Shown one piece after another: positions 26,569 to 36,651 of a stretch of DNA of 36,651 nt (position 1 is the first letter of the stretch; each line of letters starts with the position of its first letter). A program made the position numbers and the translations under genes. Origin of the DNA: Nitrosomonas supralitoralis (GTDB lineage Bacteria > Pseudomonadota > Gammaproteobacteria > Burkholderiales > Nitrosomonadaceae); assembly GCF_003011925.2 (NCBI RefSeq), contig NZ_PXXU01000036.1:1-36651 (forward strand), written 5' to 3'. Under the pieces are notes generated by a model. The model made no database searches and was not told the DNA's origin. It saw only the letters and a list, made by a program, of their open reading frames with translations.

Positions 26569-26982
26569 ATGCTCTGGATAAAATCACTGCACATCATTTT
26601 CATGGTCACCTGGTTCGCAGGATTATTCTACCTGCCACGCTTATTCGTCTATCACGCCCAATGCGAAGATCAGCCCGGCAATGAGCGCTTCAAGATCATG
26701 GAACGCAAACTCTATTATGGCATTATGACCCCCGGTGCGGTTCTCACCGTGGTGTTCGGCGTGTGGCTGTGGCTGGGTTACGGTTTCTCCGGCAGTTGGT
26801 TATATGCCAAACTGGCATTGGTATTGATATTGATTGTTTATCACTATTACTGCGGGAAATTTGTCACGGCGTTTAAAAACGACGCCAATCGGCATGGTCA
26901 TGTGTTTTACCGCTGGTTTAATGAATTTCCGGTGCTGATTTTGTTTGCGGTGGTGATATTGGTTGTTGTCAAACCGGATTGA
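26569..26982 (+). CDS. hemJ: Protoporphyrinogen IX oxidase HemJ
   Basis: Membrane haem-biosynthesis enzyme converting protoporphyrinogen IX to protoporphyrin IX. The 137-residue protein has four transmembrane helices. Family landmarks: the N-terminal LHIIFMVTWFAGLFYLPRLF with conserved His8, the segment MERKLYYGIMTPGAVLTVVF, WLYAKLALVLILIVYHYYCG with a conserved Lys, and the closing RWFNEFPVLILFAVVILVVV. Length is normal. No clear Shine-Dalgarno site. It stands as a single plus-strand gene between minus-strand neighbours. Confidence 0.94.
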   Translation: MLWIKSLHIIFMVTWFAGLFYLPRLFVYHAQCEDQPGNERFKIMERKLYYGIMTPGAVLTVVFGVWLWLGYGFSGSWLYAKLALVLILIVYHYYCGKFVTAFKNDANRHGHVFYRWFNEFPVLILFAVVILVVVKPD

Positions 26983-27026
26983 GCGCAGGTGATTTCTAAT
27001 ATTTAGCTTGATCATAATGTCACAAT

Positions 27027-27494
27027 TCAGTAGCTAATATTAAGATATTTTCTAAATTTCTGTTTCGCTGGCTCGAATTGTTGTGTTAGCCAATTAAGCT
27101 CAGCATGCATTCCGTCACAAACTTTTTGATGATCATATCCATCTGGCTTAGCCTGTGTGGAATCGCGGTATTCCTCAGTCCAATAGCAAAGCTTCACACC
27201 ATGTTGATATATTTCCTCGATATATTTTGAGATCTCTGATTCAAATAGAAAATCTGCTTCAGAAACAGCTTTACGAAATTTCAAGAGATCGTCATAACTC
27301 GCTCTTGCATCTCGAGCAACTATGCCAAGAATCTGTCGGACTTCCTCATATACTTTTAGTCGCCGATCATAAAGATCAAGAAATAGTTTCTGTCGATTTA
27401 ACTTCCATTGCTGATATGCAATGTATGTTGTAACCACGGCAATTAATGGTGTCAATAACGCCTTCGAGATTTCGACAAGCTGCTCAGTGCACAT
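27027..27494 (-). CDS. Small membrane-anchored protein of unknown function
   Basis: About 155 residues from the ATG at 27494; the same frame also opens with a TTG at 27506. One N-terminal transmembrane helix (ALLTPLIAVVTTYIAYQQW) is followed by a conserved-looking juxtamembrane stretch KLNRQKLFLDLYDRRLKVYE and a helical, charged cytoplasmic domain to the end. Proteins with this helix plus LDLYDRR pattern are common uncharacterised proteobacterial proteins; I know no assigned role. It follows def by about 34 bases on the same strand but lacks a visible ribosome site, so it may end the ligA-hpt-def transcript or be an insertion at its end. Confidence 0.7.
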   Translation of the reverse strand: MCTEQLVEISKALLTPLIAVVTTYIAYQQWKLNRQKLFLDLYDRRLKVYEEVRQILGIVARDARASYDDLLKFRKAVSEADFLFESEISKYIEEIYQHGVKLCYWTEEYRDSTQAKPDGYDHQKVCDGMHAELNWLTQQFEPAKQKFRKYLNISY

Positions 27495-27528
27495 ATAAAC
27501 CAACAAATATTAGATATATCGTATAAAC

Positions 27529-28062
27529 CTACTCATCCACAACCATCTGCCCCGGAAACAACACATCCGTAAACCCAAATAAACGAAAATCCTTGATCCG
27601 CATCGGATACAAAATCCCCTGCAAGTGATCGCATTCATGTTGCACCACGCGTGCATGAAACTCGCTGACCGTGCGGTCGATTGCTTTACCATATTGATCG
27701 AAACCTTGATAACGCAGATGCGCATAGCGTGGCACCACGCCGCGCAGGCCCGGTACGCTCAGACAACCTTCCCAGCCATCTTCTTTTTCATCGGATAACG
27801 GTGTCAATTGTGGATTTAATAAAACCGTAAAAGGCACTTCATCGGCATCGGGATAGCGCTGATTCTTTTTAAATCCGAAAATAACTACTTGCAAGCTTAC
27901 GCCAATCTGGGGTGCCGCCAGACCTGCACCGTGCAAATACTCCATGGTTTCCTGCATATCCTGAATCAGTGCGTGCAGTTCCGGGGTATCGAATTGTTCG
28001 ACAGGTTTGGCTACTTGCAGCAGCAAGGGCTCACCCATTTTGAGTACTGGTTTAATGGCCAT
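27529..28062 (-). CDS. def: Peptide deformylase
   Basis: Metalloenzyme removing the formyl group from new proteins. All three motifs are intact: [10 protein letters not shown] (45-54), EGCLS (98-102, metal-ligand Cys100) and HECDH (142-146). At 177 residues it is slightly longer than E. coli Def. The usual partner fmt is not adjacent; instead the gene overlaps an MTA/MTI phosphorylase by 11 bases. This suggests it is either a relocated or second deformylase gene. Confidence 0.96.
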   Translation of the reverse strand: MAIKPVLKMGEPLLLQVAKPVEQFDTPELHALIQDMQETMEYLHGAGLAAPQIGVSLQVVIFGFKKNQRYPDADEVPFTVLLNPQLTPLSDEKEDGWEGCLSVPGLRGVVPRYAHLRYQGFDQYGKAIDRTVSEFHARVVQHECDHLQGILYPMRIKDFRLFGFTDVLFPGQMVVDE

Positions 28063-28798
28063 CGCAACTCACCACATGTTCTAGAATGTTTCTGACTCCG
28101 ACCATCGCCTGTTCCAGCACTGCATAAATCTCCTTCAATGGAATGCTGCTCACGTTCGTGCCTCGTCCAGCAGCATAATTGGCCACCACGGCAATGCTGG
28201 CGTAATTTAAGTCCAGTTCCCTGGCCAGCGCGGCTTCCGGCATGCCGGTCATGCCCACGATATTCGCGCCATCGCGTTCCAACCGATTGATTTCGGCAGC
28301 CGTTTCAAGTCTGGGGCCCTGCGTCGCGGCATAAACCCCGCCATCGAGAACAGCTTCCCTGGCATTTTTCGCCGCTTGCAGCAGCAATGCGCGAGTCCGT
28401 TGGCTATACGGCAAAGTCATATCAATATGCGTGACCGGTTTCTCTTTGCCTTCAAAAAAAGTGAAACTGCGCCCATAAGTATAATCAATAATCTGGTCCG
28501 GAATCATCAACCGACCTGGTGTCAGGTCGGCGCGAATACCACCTACCGACGCCACGGCGATGACATGCGACGGTTTCAATGAATGTAGCGCCCATAAATT
28601 CGCGCGATAATTGATCGCATGCGGCGGAATCGTGTGCCCGTGTCCGTGCCGAGCCAAGAAAACGATGTTTTCATTTTTCATTTTGCCAAACGTCAACGGA
28701 CCGGAAGGTTCGCCATAAGGTGTGCGTATGATTTGTCGGTGTGATATTTCCAAACAGGATAATTGCGTCATTCCACTACCGCCAATAATTGCAAACAT
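28052..28798 (-). CDS. S-methyl-5'-thioinosine phosphorylase (MTAP family)
   Basis: Nucleoside phosphorylase of the purine-nucleoside/MTA family, 248 residues. Seen: the phosphate loop AIIGGSGM (3-10), the [18 protein letters not shown] segment (near 49-66), the VASVGGI strand, the Asp-rich substrate region TQGPRLET and [16 protein letters not shown] near 180-195. The TGMPEA sequence (rather than TMIPEV of MTA phosphorylase) is the mark I associate with methylthioinosine phosphorylases such as that of Pseudomonas aeruginosa. MTA phosphorylase activity cannot be excluded. It releases hypoxanthine, and the adjacent gene hpt converts hypoxanthine to IMP, a sensible pathway pair. Confidence 0.88.
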   Translation of the reverse strand: MFAIIGGSGMTQLSCLEISHRQIIRTPYGEPSGPLTFGKMKNENIVFLARHGHGHTIPPHAINYRANLWALHSLKPSHVIAVASVGGIRADLTPGRLMIPDQIIDYTYGRSFTFFEGKEKPVTHIDMTLPYSQRTRALLLQAAKNAREAVLDGGVYAATQGPRLETAAEINRLERDGANIVGMTGMPEAALARELDLNYASIAVVANYAAGRGTNVSSIPLKEIYAVLEQAMVGVRNILEHVVSCDGH

Positions 28799-28817
28799 AG
28801 CTCTCCCAGTTCCAGTT

Positions 28818-29363
28818 TCAATTCTTTACTGCATAAATGGCAGGTAAATTCCGCCACGCGCCGTGTATATCCATGCCAAACCCAAAAACATAGCGATCCG
28901 GGACGACCAGTCCAACAAAATCAGCTTGAAGTGATTTCGGCTTGCTCGTTTCTTTTTCAGCAAATACCGCACTATAAAATGCTTTAGCGCCATTTTCCAA
29001 TACTTTGTCACGAATAGCAGCAAGCGTAATGCCTTCATCCAGAATATCATCCAGTACCAAAATAACCCGATTTTTGACACTTTCTCCGGGCTCCACCCGC
29101 CATTGAATTTTTCCACCTTGCAACTGATTGTTATAACGTGATAAATGTAAATAATCAAAGTCCAGCGGAAACGAGAGTTGTGGTAACAGTTGCCCTGTGA
29201 ATACCACCGCACCGCCCATCACGCATAGAACCAGTGGCTGCTGCCGCGATAACAATTGCGTGATATCCAGCGCCATGCGATGTACCGTTCGCGCGATAGT
29301 TTGCTTGGAATAAATTAATTCAGCATTATCCATAACTTGTTGCGCTTGTTGATAAGTCAGCAT
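28818..29363 (-). CDS. hpt: Hypoxanthine-guanine phosphoribosyltransferase
   Basis: Purine salvage enzyme of 181 residues making IMP/GMP from hypoxanthine/guanine and PRPP. The PRPP-binding motif is in VILVLDDILDEGITLAAIRD (about 95-114), and the strand before it contains the flexible loop after FDYLHLSRYNNQL. The late VPDRYVFGFGMD matches the purine-binding end (usually VGYGLDY). It lies 13 bases after ligA and 19 bases before the phosphorylase gene, consistent with one operon. Confidence 0.93.
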   Translation of the reverse strand: MLTYQQAQQVMDNAELIYSKQTIARTVHRMALDITQLLSRQQPLVLCVMGGAVVFTGQLLPQLSFPLDFDYLHLSRYNNQLQGGKIQWRVEPGESVKNRVILVLDDILDEGITLAAIRDKVLENGAKAFYSAVFAEKETSKPKSLQADFVGLVVPDRYVFGFGMDIHGAWRNLPAIYAVKN

Positions 29364-29376
29364 GGTAATTTCAACA

Positions 29377-31452
<2,076 letters not shown>

Positions 31453-31525
31453 TCAAAAATACTTTATACTGCGCATTGATCGAAAATTAATCCTGCGATT
31501 TCATCTTGTCTTTAAAAAGCACATC

Positions 31526-32365
31526 ATGGGCAACAATAACAATACATTAAAAATCCGCATTCAAATTCAGCAAGAACCCCCACAAGCCATCGAGGAAATC
31601 TATCCTGAACCTGAAATCATTTATGAAGAATCGCTGGATTGGAAAAAAATTTCCATTGCTGCGCTCGCACTGCTGACTATTATAATCCTGATCGGTTATT
31701 TAATTTTTGGTAGCGAAAGCACTGAGAAACCCATAAATGATTCAATTATTTCTGCACCTGAAAACACGCTTCCTCCAGAAAAGCTTGAAATGGAACTCGA
31801 CACACGCAATGAATCAACTGATGCTCAGCTTAATGCCTCAATCGCCACGCGCCACGACGCTCAATCAATTACGGCACAATCCCACAGCAACGGTATCAAG
31901 CCTAGGACAGTGATTGTTCCTGCCAGAAAGCCAGAAGCAAATTCTATTCCTTCTGTTACTAATCAATCCAGCGCATCCGATAGAAACATACCCAAAACCG
32001 CATCTAAAACCAAACCGCACCAGGCAGAGGATCACCCCGAGGTTCTCAGGGCATTGTTAACTCATTCGATTAAAGCACGCGAACCCGTTGACTCAATTGA
32101 CACTATTCAATTACAGCCGGGTGAAAACAGACCTATCCATTTCTATCTGCAGCTCAAAAACCTGCAGGGGGAAAAAATTCGAGTTGATTGGTATTTTAAT
32201 AACGAGCTGGATTCACAATTGTACTTGCAAGTGCACAATAACAATTGGCGTACTCACGCCACCAAGCAACTTGATCACGAACGGATAGGATCATGGCGTG
32301 TGGAATTAATTGATGGATCAGGAAATCAACTGGCAATCAGAGATTTTACTGTCACGCAAAATTAA
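31526..32365 (+). CDS. Single-pass membrane protein with DUF2914 domain
   Basis: 279 residues. A short acidic cytoplasmic N-terminus, one transmembrane helix (about 43-62, SIAALALLTIIILIGYLIFG), a long Ser/Pro/Lys linker (65-180), and a C-terminal beta-rich domain (about 190-279) with FYLQLKNLQGEKIRVDWYFN, NNNWRTHATKQL and IGSWRVELIDGSGNQLAIRD. This C-terminal pattern is what I recall for DUF2914, a periplasmic domain of unknown role. Divergent from ligA with 121 bases between. Followed by a Nudix gene 39 bases later, possibly co-transcribed. Confidence 0.75.
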   Translation: MGNNNNTLKIRIQIQQEPPQAIEEIYPEPEIIYEESLDWKKISIAALALLTIIILIGYLIFGSESTEKPINDSIISAPENTLPPEKLEMELDTRNESTDAQLNASIATRHDAQSITAQSHSNGIKPRTVIVPARKPEANSIPSVTNQSSASDRNIPKTASKTKPHQAEDHPEVLRALLTHSIKAREPVDSIDTIQLQPGENRPIHFYLQLKNLQGEKIRVDWYFNNELDSQLYLQVHNNNWRTHATKQLDHERIGSWRVELIDGSGNQLAIRDFTVTQN

Positions 32366-32404
32366 ATCTTTTGATATTACTGAACAAGCAAGTTAGGATT
32401 CGCC

Positions 32405-32950
32405 ATGAAATATTGCAGCAACTGTAGTGCTACTGTTGAATTGATAATCCCTGAGGGTGATTCTCTCCCCCGCTATGTGTGTGGCACTTGTAATATCATA
32501 CATTATCAGAATCCCAAGATGGTTGTTGGATGCATTCCTGAATGGGAAGACAAAATTTTATTGTGCAAACGTGCCATAGAGCCCCGTAAAGGCTGGTGGA
32601 CTTTGCCAGCTGGCTTTATGGAGAATAATGAAACGCTGGCACAAGCCGCTGCAAGAGAAACTCTGGAAGAAGCTAATGCTCGAGTGGAAATAGGCGATCT
32701 ATACGCTGTGTATAGCCTTCCCCATATCAGCCAGGTTTATGTTATTTTCAGGGCAAAACTGCTTGATCTCGACTTCAAGCCCGGGATAGAGAGTCTGGAA
32801 GTCAAACTTCTAGCCGAGCCAGAAATACCATGGGAAGAAATGGCGTTTAAAGTTATTCATGATCCGCTCAAGCAATACTTCAAGGAGCGTAATCAGGGAG
32901 TATTTAGCCTTCATGTCGGTGTAATTGACAAATCTCAGAATCCCGCCTAA
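32405..32950 (+). CDS. Nudix hydrolase with N-terminal zinc ribbon
   Basis: 181 residues. A zinc ribbon (Cys4, Cys7, Cys26, Cys29) precedes the Nudix domain. The Nudix box runs from Gly70 to Val94 (GFMENNETLAQAAARETLEE then ANARV) with the catalytic RE and EE residues present; the usual Gly near its end is Asn91, a change common in this subgroup. Likely substrates are ADP-ribose or NAD(H)-like pyrophosphates; the ribbon recalls NADH pyrophosphatase, but the substrate cannot be fixed from sequence. TTAGGA six bases before the ATG is the ribosome site. Confidence 0.92.
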   Translation: MKYCSNCSATVELIIPEGDSLPRYVCGTCNIIHYQNPKMVVGCIPEWEDKILLCKRAIEPRKGWWTLPAGFMENNETLAQAAARETLEEANARVEIGDLYAVYSLPHISQVYVIFRAKLLDLDFKPGIESLEVKLLAEPEIPWEEMAFKVIHDPLKQYFKERNQGVFSLHVGVIDKSQNPA

Positions 32951-33298
32951 ATAGTCCTTTCTGAAAATCTCCTGCTCTACAATAATCTCATTTCCAGAAT
33001 ATACGTTTGTAGAGTGCTTCACTTTCTCCATGAACCGCAGCACAAGAAAAAATTTACAGCACATAATCACTTCGCAGGCAATGAATTACAAGAAAACCCA
33101 GATACAGTAACAACCTAAAACCTTTGTCTAACTGAGTGGCCGATACGGTCAGGACAATGCCCAAAACAGTCCGTTTGTCTGTAACGCCACAGCTTATCTT
33201 CATATCAACATCCATAACCTTGCGCAGACAGGAGAGTCCATGTAGGCTGCTAAGGTTTTTAATTGTCTTAAATCATATAGCTACAGAAAAAGGAAATT
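32951..33298. other. Intergenic region before the EF-hand membrane protein gene
   Basis: 348 bases without a supported gene. The minus-strand frame 32810-33070 overlaps the Nudix gene and looks like a shadow. AAAGGA about 8 bases before the ATG at 33299 serves the next gene. The gap suggests the next gene has its own promoter, but I find no clear hexamer pair and no strong hairpin. Confidence 0.4.
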
Positions 33299-35617
33299 AT
33301 GAATATTTTACATAAATGGCGTTTTTTCCGCTCTGGCGGTTTTGATCAGGTTCACTTAAATTCAAGCGCTGACTTGAAATCACTCAGCGAGCTTGATCCT
33401 AAGCTCTGGGCAGCACTGAGTTGCCCTACCGACAATCTGGAATTTGATTCTAAAACACTGGAATTCATTGATACCAATAAAGATGGTCATATACGAGTGC
33501 CAGAGATCATTGCAGCCGTGAATTGGACCACTTCACTGTTAAAGAATCCGGAAGATATGATTCGAGGATCAAACTCTCTTCCCTTGAACGCTATTGAAGA
33601 TGAAACCGAAGAAGGTGCACTTTTACTAGCATCGGCAAAAGAAATATTGCTCAATATTGGCAAAGGCGAAGAACCCGCAATCACCGTTGAAGATACCGCA
33701 GACTTAAGTAAGATTTTTGCAAACACGAAATACAATGGAGATGGCATTATTCCTTCGAGTACCGCCCCAGACCCTAATACTCAAGCGGTGATTGAGGAAA
33801 TCATTGATTGTATCGGCTCGGAGATAGACCGGTCTGGTTTGCCAGGAGTTTCTGAAGAAAAAGTCAAACAATTTTATACCGAAGCGAATGCTTTCTCTGA
33901 ATGGTGGCGAGAAGCGGAAAAAGATTCAATTAACATACTGCTGCTGGGCGATGAGACGCAAACTGCTAAGACAGCTTTCGATCGGGTTAAGCTCAAAATT
34001 GATGATTATTTTACACGTTGCCGATTAGCAGAATTCGATCAACGAGCCAGTGATCCGCTGAATCCTGCGCTCACGGAATATGAGGCGTTGACCAGAAAAA
34101 ATTTATCCGCTGATTCTGAAGAGGTTGCTGCTTTTCCATTGGCAAAAGTTGAAGCGAAAAAACCACTCCCGCTTGCTTCCGGAATTAATCCTGCCTGGAT
34201 CGAAGCTCTGGCTGAATTTAAAGAGAAGGTTGTTATGCCGCTGTTAGGAAATAAAGATAATCTAAGTAATGGAGATTGGCTGGAATTATGCGATAAATTT
34301 TCTGCTTATCAGACTTGGCTGAAAGCAAAACGGGGCGCTGCTGTCGAGTCTTTAGGTATTAAACGTGTTCGCACCATTCTGTCAGGTGGATATCGCGAAA
34401 AAATCATGCTGTTGATTCAGAAGGACAAATCACACTCCGGCACTGCAGATGCCATCAATTCTGTGGAAAAATTAATTCGCTTTCATTGCTATCTTTTTCA
34501 GTTATTAGACAATTTTGTATCATTTCATGATTTTTACACCGCGCAGAACAAGGCAATTTTTCAGGCTGGAACGCTCTATTTGGATGGACGCAGCTGTGAT
34601 TTTTGCTTGCATGTCACAGACATTAACAAGCACAGCAGCATGGCAAACCTAAGCGGAACCTATCTGGCCTATTGCGAATGTCAACGAAGTGACGATGAAA
34701 GTAAAAAAATGACCATTGTTGCAGCATTCACGAATGGCGATTCGGATAACCTGATGGTAGGTCGGAACGGCATTTTTTATGATCGCAAAGGTCAAGACTG
34801 GAATGCAACTATCGTAAAAATTATCGAACACCCCATCAGTGTCCGCCAAGCCTTGTGGTATCCGTATAAACGGATTGGCAAAATGATTGGTGAGCAGATC
34901 GAGAAAATAGTCAGTGCCCGAGAAAAGGCAATACAGAATCAGGCCGCTTCCAGCATAGTAAATACCACACAAACAATGGATACCGGAAAGGCATCACCTG
35001 CTCCGTTTGATGTGGGAAAATTTGCCGGTATTTTTGCGGCTATTGGTCTCGCCATTGGAGCTATCGGGACTGCGATTGCATCCGTCGTTACAGGATTTAT
35101 CAGTTTAGTCTGGTGGAAAATGCCGTTGGTAATTCTTGGATTGTTTCTCTTGATCTCCGGCCCATCGGTTATTCTTGCATATCTCAAGCTGCGCAAGCGT
35201 AACCTGGCACCAATGCTGGATGGCAATGGCTGGGCGGTGAATACGCGCGCCATTATTAATATTCCATTCGGCACCTCACTGACAAAGATAGCCAGTTTGC
35301 CGCCCGGCGCCCAGCGATCGCTGATCGATCCGTATGCAGAAAAAGAACGTCCTTGGAAACTATATTTGTTTCTCATACTGCTGCTGAGTAGCATCATGTA
35401 CTTCTGGATTAACGATTACTTTTACCAAAGTACTAGTGAAGACGCACAAAAACAACTCCCAGGCAAAAAAAGTGGGGCCATAGTTGAAAATGAAACCAAA
35501 CTCGATGACGCCAGATCGAAGAATAAAGCTCCAGATGCACCCCAGTCCATGAACAGTTTAAAATCTGAATCGTCATCGGCGACAATTGTTCCATCACCAA
35601 AGCCAATCAATCATTGA
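33299..35617 (+). CDS. Large EF-hand-containing membrane protein of unknown function
   Basis: 772 residues, family not recognised by function. A canonical EF-hand loop lies at 58-69 (DTNKDGHIRVPE): Asp1, Asn3, Asp5, Gly6, Ile8, Glu12 all fit calcium binding. A second, degenerate acidic/Gly site is near 144-151 (KYNGDGII), and DRSGLPGVSEEK near 177-188 is EF-like. The long N-terminal part (1-570) is soluble and acidic, with several cysteines (such as DFCLH and YCECQ). Hydrophobic segments follow at about 576-603, 606-628 and 686-704, with the basic KLRKRN after the second suggesting that loop is cytoplasmic. The N-terminal domain would then be cytoplasmic and the Ser/Lys-rich tail (710-772) outside. 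The block DGNGWAVNTRAIINIPFGTS (641-660) looks strongly conserved. Ribosome site AAAGGA. Calcium-sensing is inference. Confidence 0.8.
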   Translation: MNILHKWRFFRSGGFDQVHLNSSADLKSLSELDPKLWAALSCPTDNLEFDSKTLEFIDTNKDGHIRVPEIIAAVNWTTSLLKNPEDMIRGSNSLPLNAIEDETEEGALLLASAKEILLNIGKGEEPAITVEDTADLSKIFANTKYNGDGIIPSSTAPDPNTQAVIEEIIDCIGSEIDRSGLPGVSEEKVKQFYTEANAFSEWWREAEKDSINILLLGDETQTAKTAFDRVKLKIDDYFTRCRLAEFDQRASDPLNPALTEYEALTRKNLSADSEEVAAFPLAKVEAKKPLPLASGINPAWIEALAEFKEKVVMPLLGNKDNLSNGDWLELCDKFSAYQTWLKAKRGAAVESLGIKRVRTILSGGYREKIMLLIQKDKSHSGTADAINSVEKLIRFHCYLFQLLDNFVSFHDFYTAQNKAIFQAGTLYLDGRSCDFCLHVTDINKHSSMANLSGTYLAYCECQRSDDESKKMTIVAAFTNGDSDNLMVGRNGIFYDRKGQDWNATIVKIIEHPISVRQALWYPYKRIGKMIGEQIEKIVSAREKAIQNQAASSIVNTTQTMDTGKASPAPFDVGKFAGIFAAIGLAIGAIGTAIASVVTGFISLVWWKMPLVILGLFLLISGPSVILAYLKLRKRNLAPMLDGNGWAVNTRAIINIPFGTSLTKIASLPPGAQRSLIDPYAEKERPWKLYLFLILLLSSIMYFWINDYFYQSTSEDAQKQLPGKKSGAIVENETKLDDARSKNKAPDAPQSMNSLKSESSSATIVPSPKPINH

Positions 35618-35975
35618 AAAACTGATTTACAGAGTTTTAAACCATAAGCCTGAATTGATGCATTTCTTATCTCAAGCAAAATTAATAAAAAGCATCAATC
35701 TAATTGACTTAACTGCGAAAACGTGCGGTGGAGTTAATCACCCCTGTTTCATCAATATCTTGATAGTCAATAAAGTCTACTATCAGCAGGCTTTCAGGCT
35801 TTATACCATCTGGTTACGGCTCAAATTCATCTCCCGTTGTTGATCATGAAGGAATCATTGCGGTGTTTTCAGGGTTAACTGCAACCACCTACTCGCCCCT
35901 GAAGTATATCCAAGCATTGGATAGTAAGAATAAGTATTTTGTTTTCGCCGAGATTATCGGTGGCAATACCTTGGC

Positions 35976-36146
35976 ATGAGTTTAACGAAGCCATCTCGAT
36001 TCATTACACAAAAGCGCGGAGAACCGAGTGAGCCGTTCCAGTTGATGGCTGGGTTATTGATACTGAAGCAGTTAGAGAACTTGAGTAATGAAGCGGTGAT
36101 TTTACGGCAGAAACGCATCTTTATTACCAGGTTTTTATTTGCCTGA
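35976..36146 (+). pseudogene. Transposase N-terminal fragment, IS5/IS1182-like
   Basis: 56 codons. The segment QKRGEPSEPFQLMAGLLILK followed by QLENLSNEAVIL closely resembles the N-terminal domain of IS5/IS1182-type transposases, where a GRPALPVQLMVGLLILKQL-like sequence is followed by NLSDE and a NPYYQ motif. Here the frame departs after ILRQKR; a shifted frame reads YYQVF, so a frameshift has removed the rest. No downstream catalytic domain is visible. The ATG overlaps the stop of the preceding open stretch (ATGA). Not functional. Confidence 0.65.
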
Positions 36147-36488
36147 GAAATCCTACTGCCAAAATAGCATCCTGGTTGACAAAAAAGAGCACGCTCAGAC
36201 AAATTCCGTTTGCGCATGCCTGCCAATTCATCTCAAACCAGAATTTATACTTGGCAGCGCATAACTGATTGCTGAATTTCTGAGTAAGCTTTATCTACGA
36301 GACGACACAATGGGTTTTTCCAGGTATTTCACATTGATGCGCAATGAATTTGAAAATTACACCGTAACATGGCATGACTATTATCGACGTAAACAATGCT
36401 GGCCGGAAGCGCTATTCTGCCAGCGAAGACATAAAATGAAGCCGATGCGTGTATGGCATTATGAAAAAACACTGCATTCGTGATTCAT

Positions 36489-36511
36489 AGGTCAATTTAT
36501 AGAATTGACCT
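36489..36511. repeat. 9-bp inverted repeat near the right edge
   Basis: AGGTCAATT (36489-36497) and AATTGACCT (36503-36511) are exact reverse complements around a 5-base loop. No T-run follows, so it is not an evident terminator. It may be part of a mobile element end or an RNA stem. Confidence 0.4.
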
Positions 36512-36651
36512 CATTACTCTCTCCCGTTAGCAATTTACAGTAAGACCATCTGAATATTGCTGACCTGTTTATCGTTGGGTAGGCCTTTTCGCGATAAAGC
36601 CATGAGATCACTCTTTCAGAAAAACTCGGCTGCATCAATCTCAAAATTAAT

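Larger units (their letters stand above)
35618..36651. other. Decayed region with transposase remnant
   Basis: About 1 kb with no intact gene. It holds an unrecognised open stretch without a start codon (35767-35979), a truncated transposase frame (35976-36146), a 57-codon frame of unknown nature (36310-36483) and a 9-bp inverted repeat (36489-36511). The pattern is one of broken frames, as in a degraded insertion sequence site. Confidence 0.55.

Noticed and set aside
35954..36226. Minus-strand 90-residue frame
   Set aside because: Antisense to the recognisable transposase fragment; no motif or start signal.
36310..36483. 57-codon plus-strand frame with Trp/Arg-rich product
   Set aside because: No ribosome site or recognised family; lies in decayed mobile DNA.

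Overview
The window is a chromosomal stretch of an AT-rich Gram-negative bacterium. The order dusB-fis-purH-purD, a flgBCDEFGHIJKL cluster with divergent flgA, exosortase-type acyl carrier protein features and a UbiH-type hydroxylase point to a betaproteobacterium, most like Nitrosomonas or a close relative. This assignment is inference from gene content and protein style; no rRNA or other marker gene is present.

Layout. (1) 1-2608: comEC on the minus strand, broken by a one-base frame change near 2181-2188, with a hairpin-rich repeat-like element just past its 3' end. (2) 2609-5348: gene-poor DNA around a minus-strand pair of exported repeat proteins, an ankyrin-repeat protein and a Sel1-repeat lipoprotein. 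(3) 5349-10830: plus-strand housekeeping block, ubiH-like monooxygenase, then dusB-fis-purH-purD packed as an operon. (4) 10841-21362: eleven flagellar rod, hook, ring and junction genes flgB to flgL, all minus strand and closely spaced, read from the flgA/flgB divergent region. FlgA at 21582 is transcribed the other way. (5) 22444-24946: small plus-strand genes: a lone acyl carrier protein, an Mth938-like protein, a small exported protein, and a PBP7-type DD-endopeptidase, with AT-rich, structured intergenic DNA. (6) 24943-31404: M32 carboxypeptidase (minus), HemJ (plus), then a minus-strand string ligA, hpt, an MTA/MTI phosphorylase, a peptide deformylase and a small membrane-anchored protein. 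(7) 31526-35617: plus-strand DUF2914-type membrane protein, Nudix hydrolase and a 772-residue membrane protein with a canonical EF-hand loop that I cannot place in a known functional class. (8) 35618-36651: decayed DNA with a transposase fragment.

How genes work together. The flagellar block encodes basal body and hook parts: rod (FlgB, C, F, G), P and L rings (FlgI, FlgH, with FlgA as P-ring chaperone), rod muramidase (FlgJ), hook (FlgD, FlgE) and hook-filament junction (FlgK, FlgL). Export apparatus, motor, filament and flgM/flgN genes are not in the window. The purine genes (purH, purD) sit with fis, while purine salvage (hpt and the phosphorylase) sits next to ligA. No tRNA, rRNA, CRISPR array or intact mobile element was seen. 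The most interesting unexplained items are the EF-hand membrane protein, the structured DNA between 23619 and 24055, and the solo exosortase-like acyl carrier protein next to flgA.
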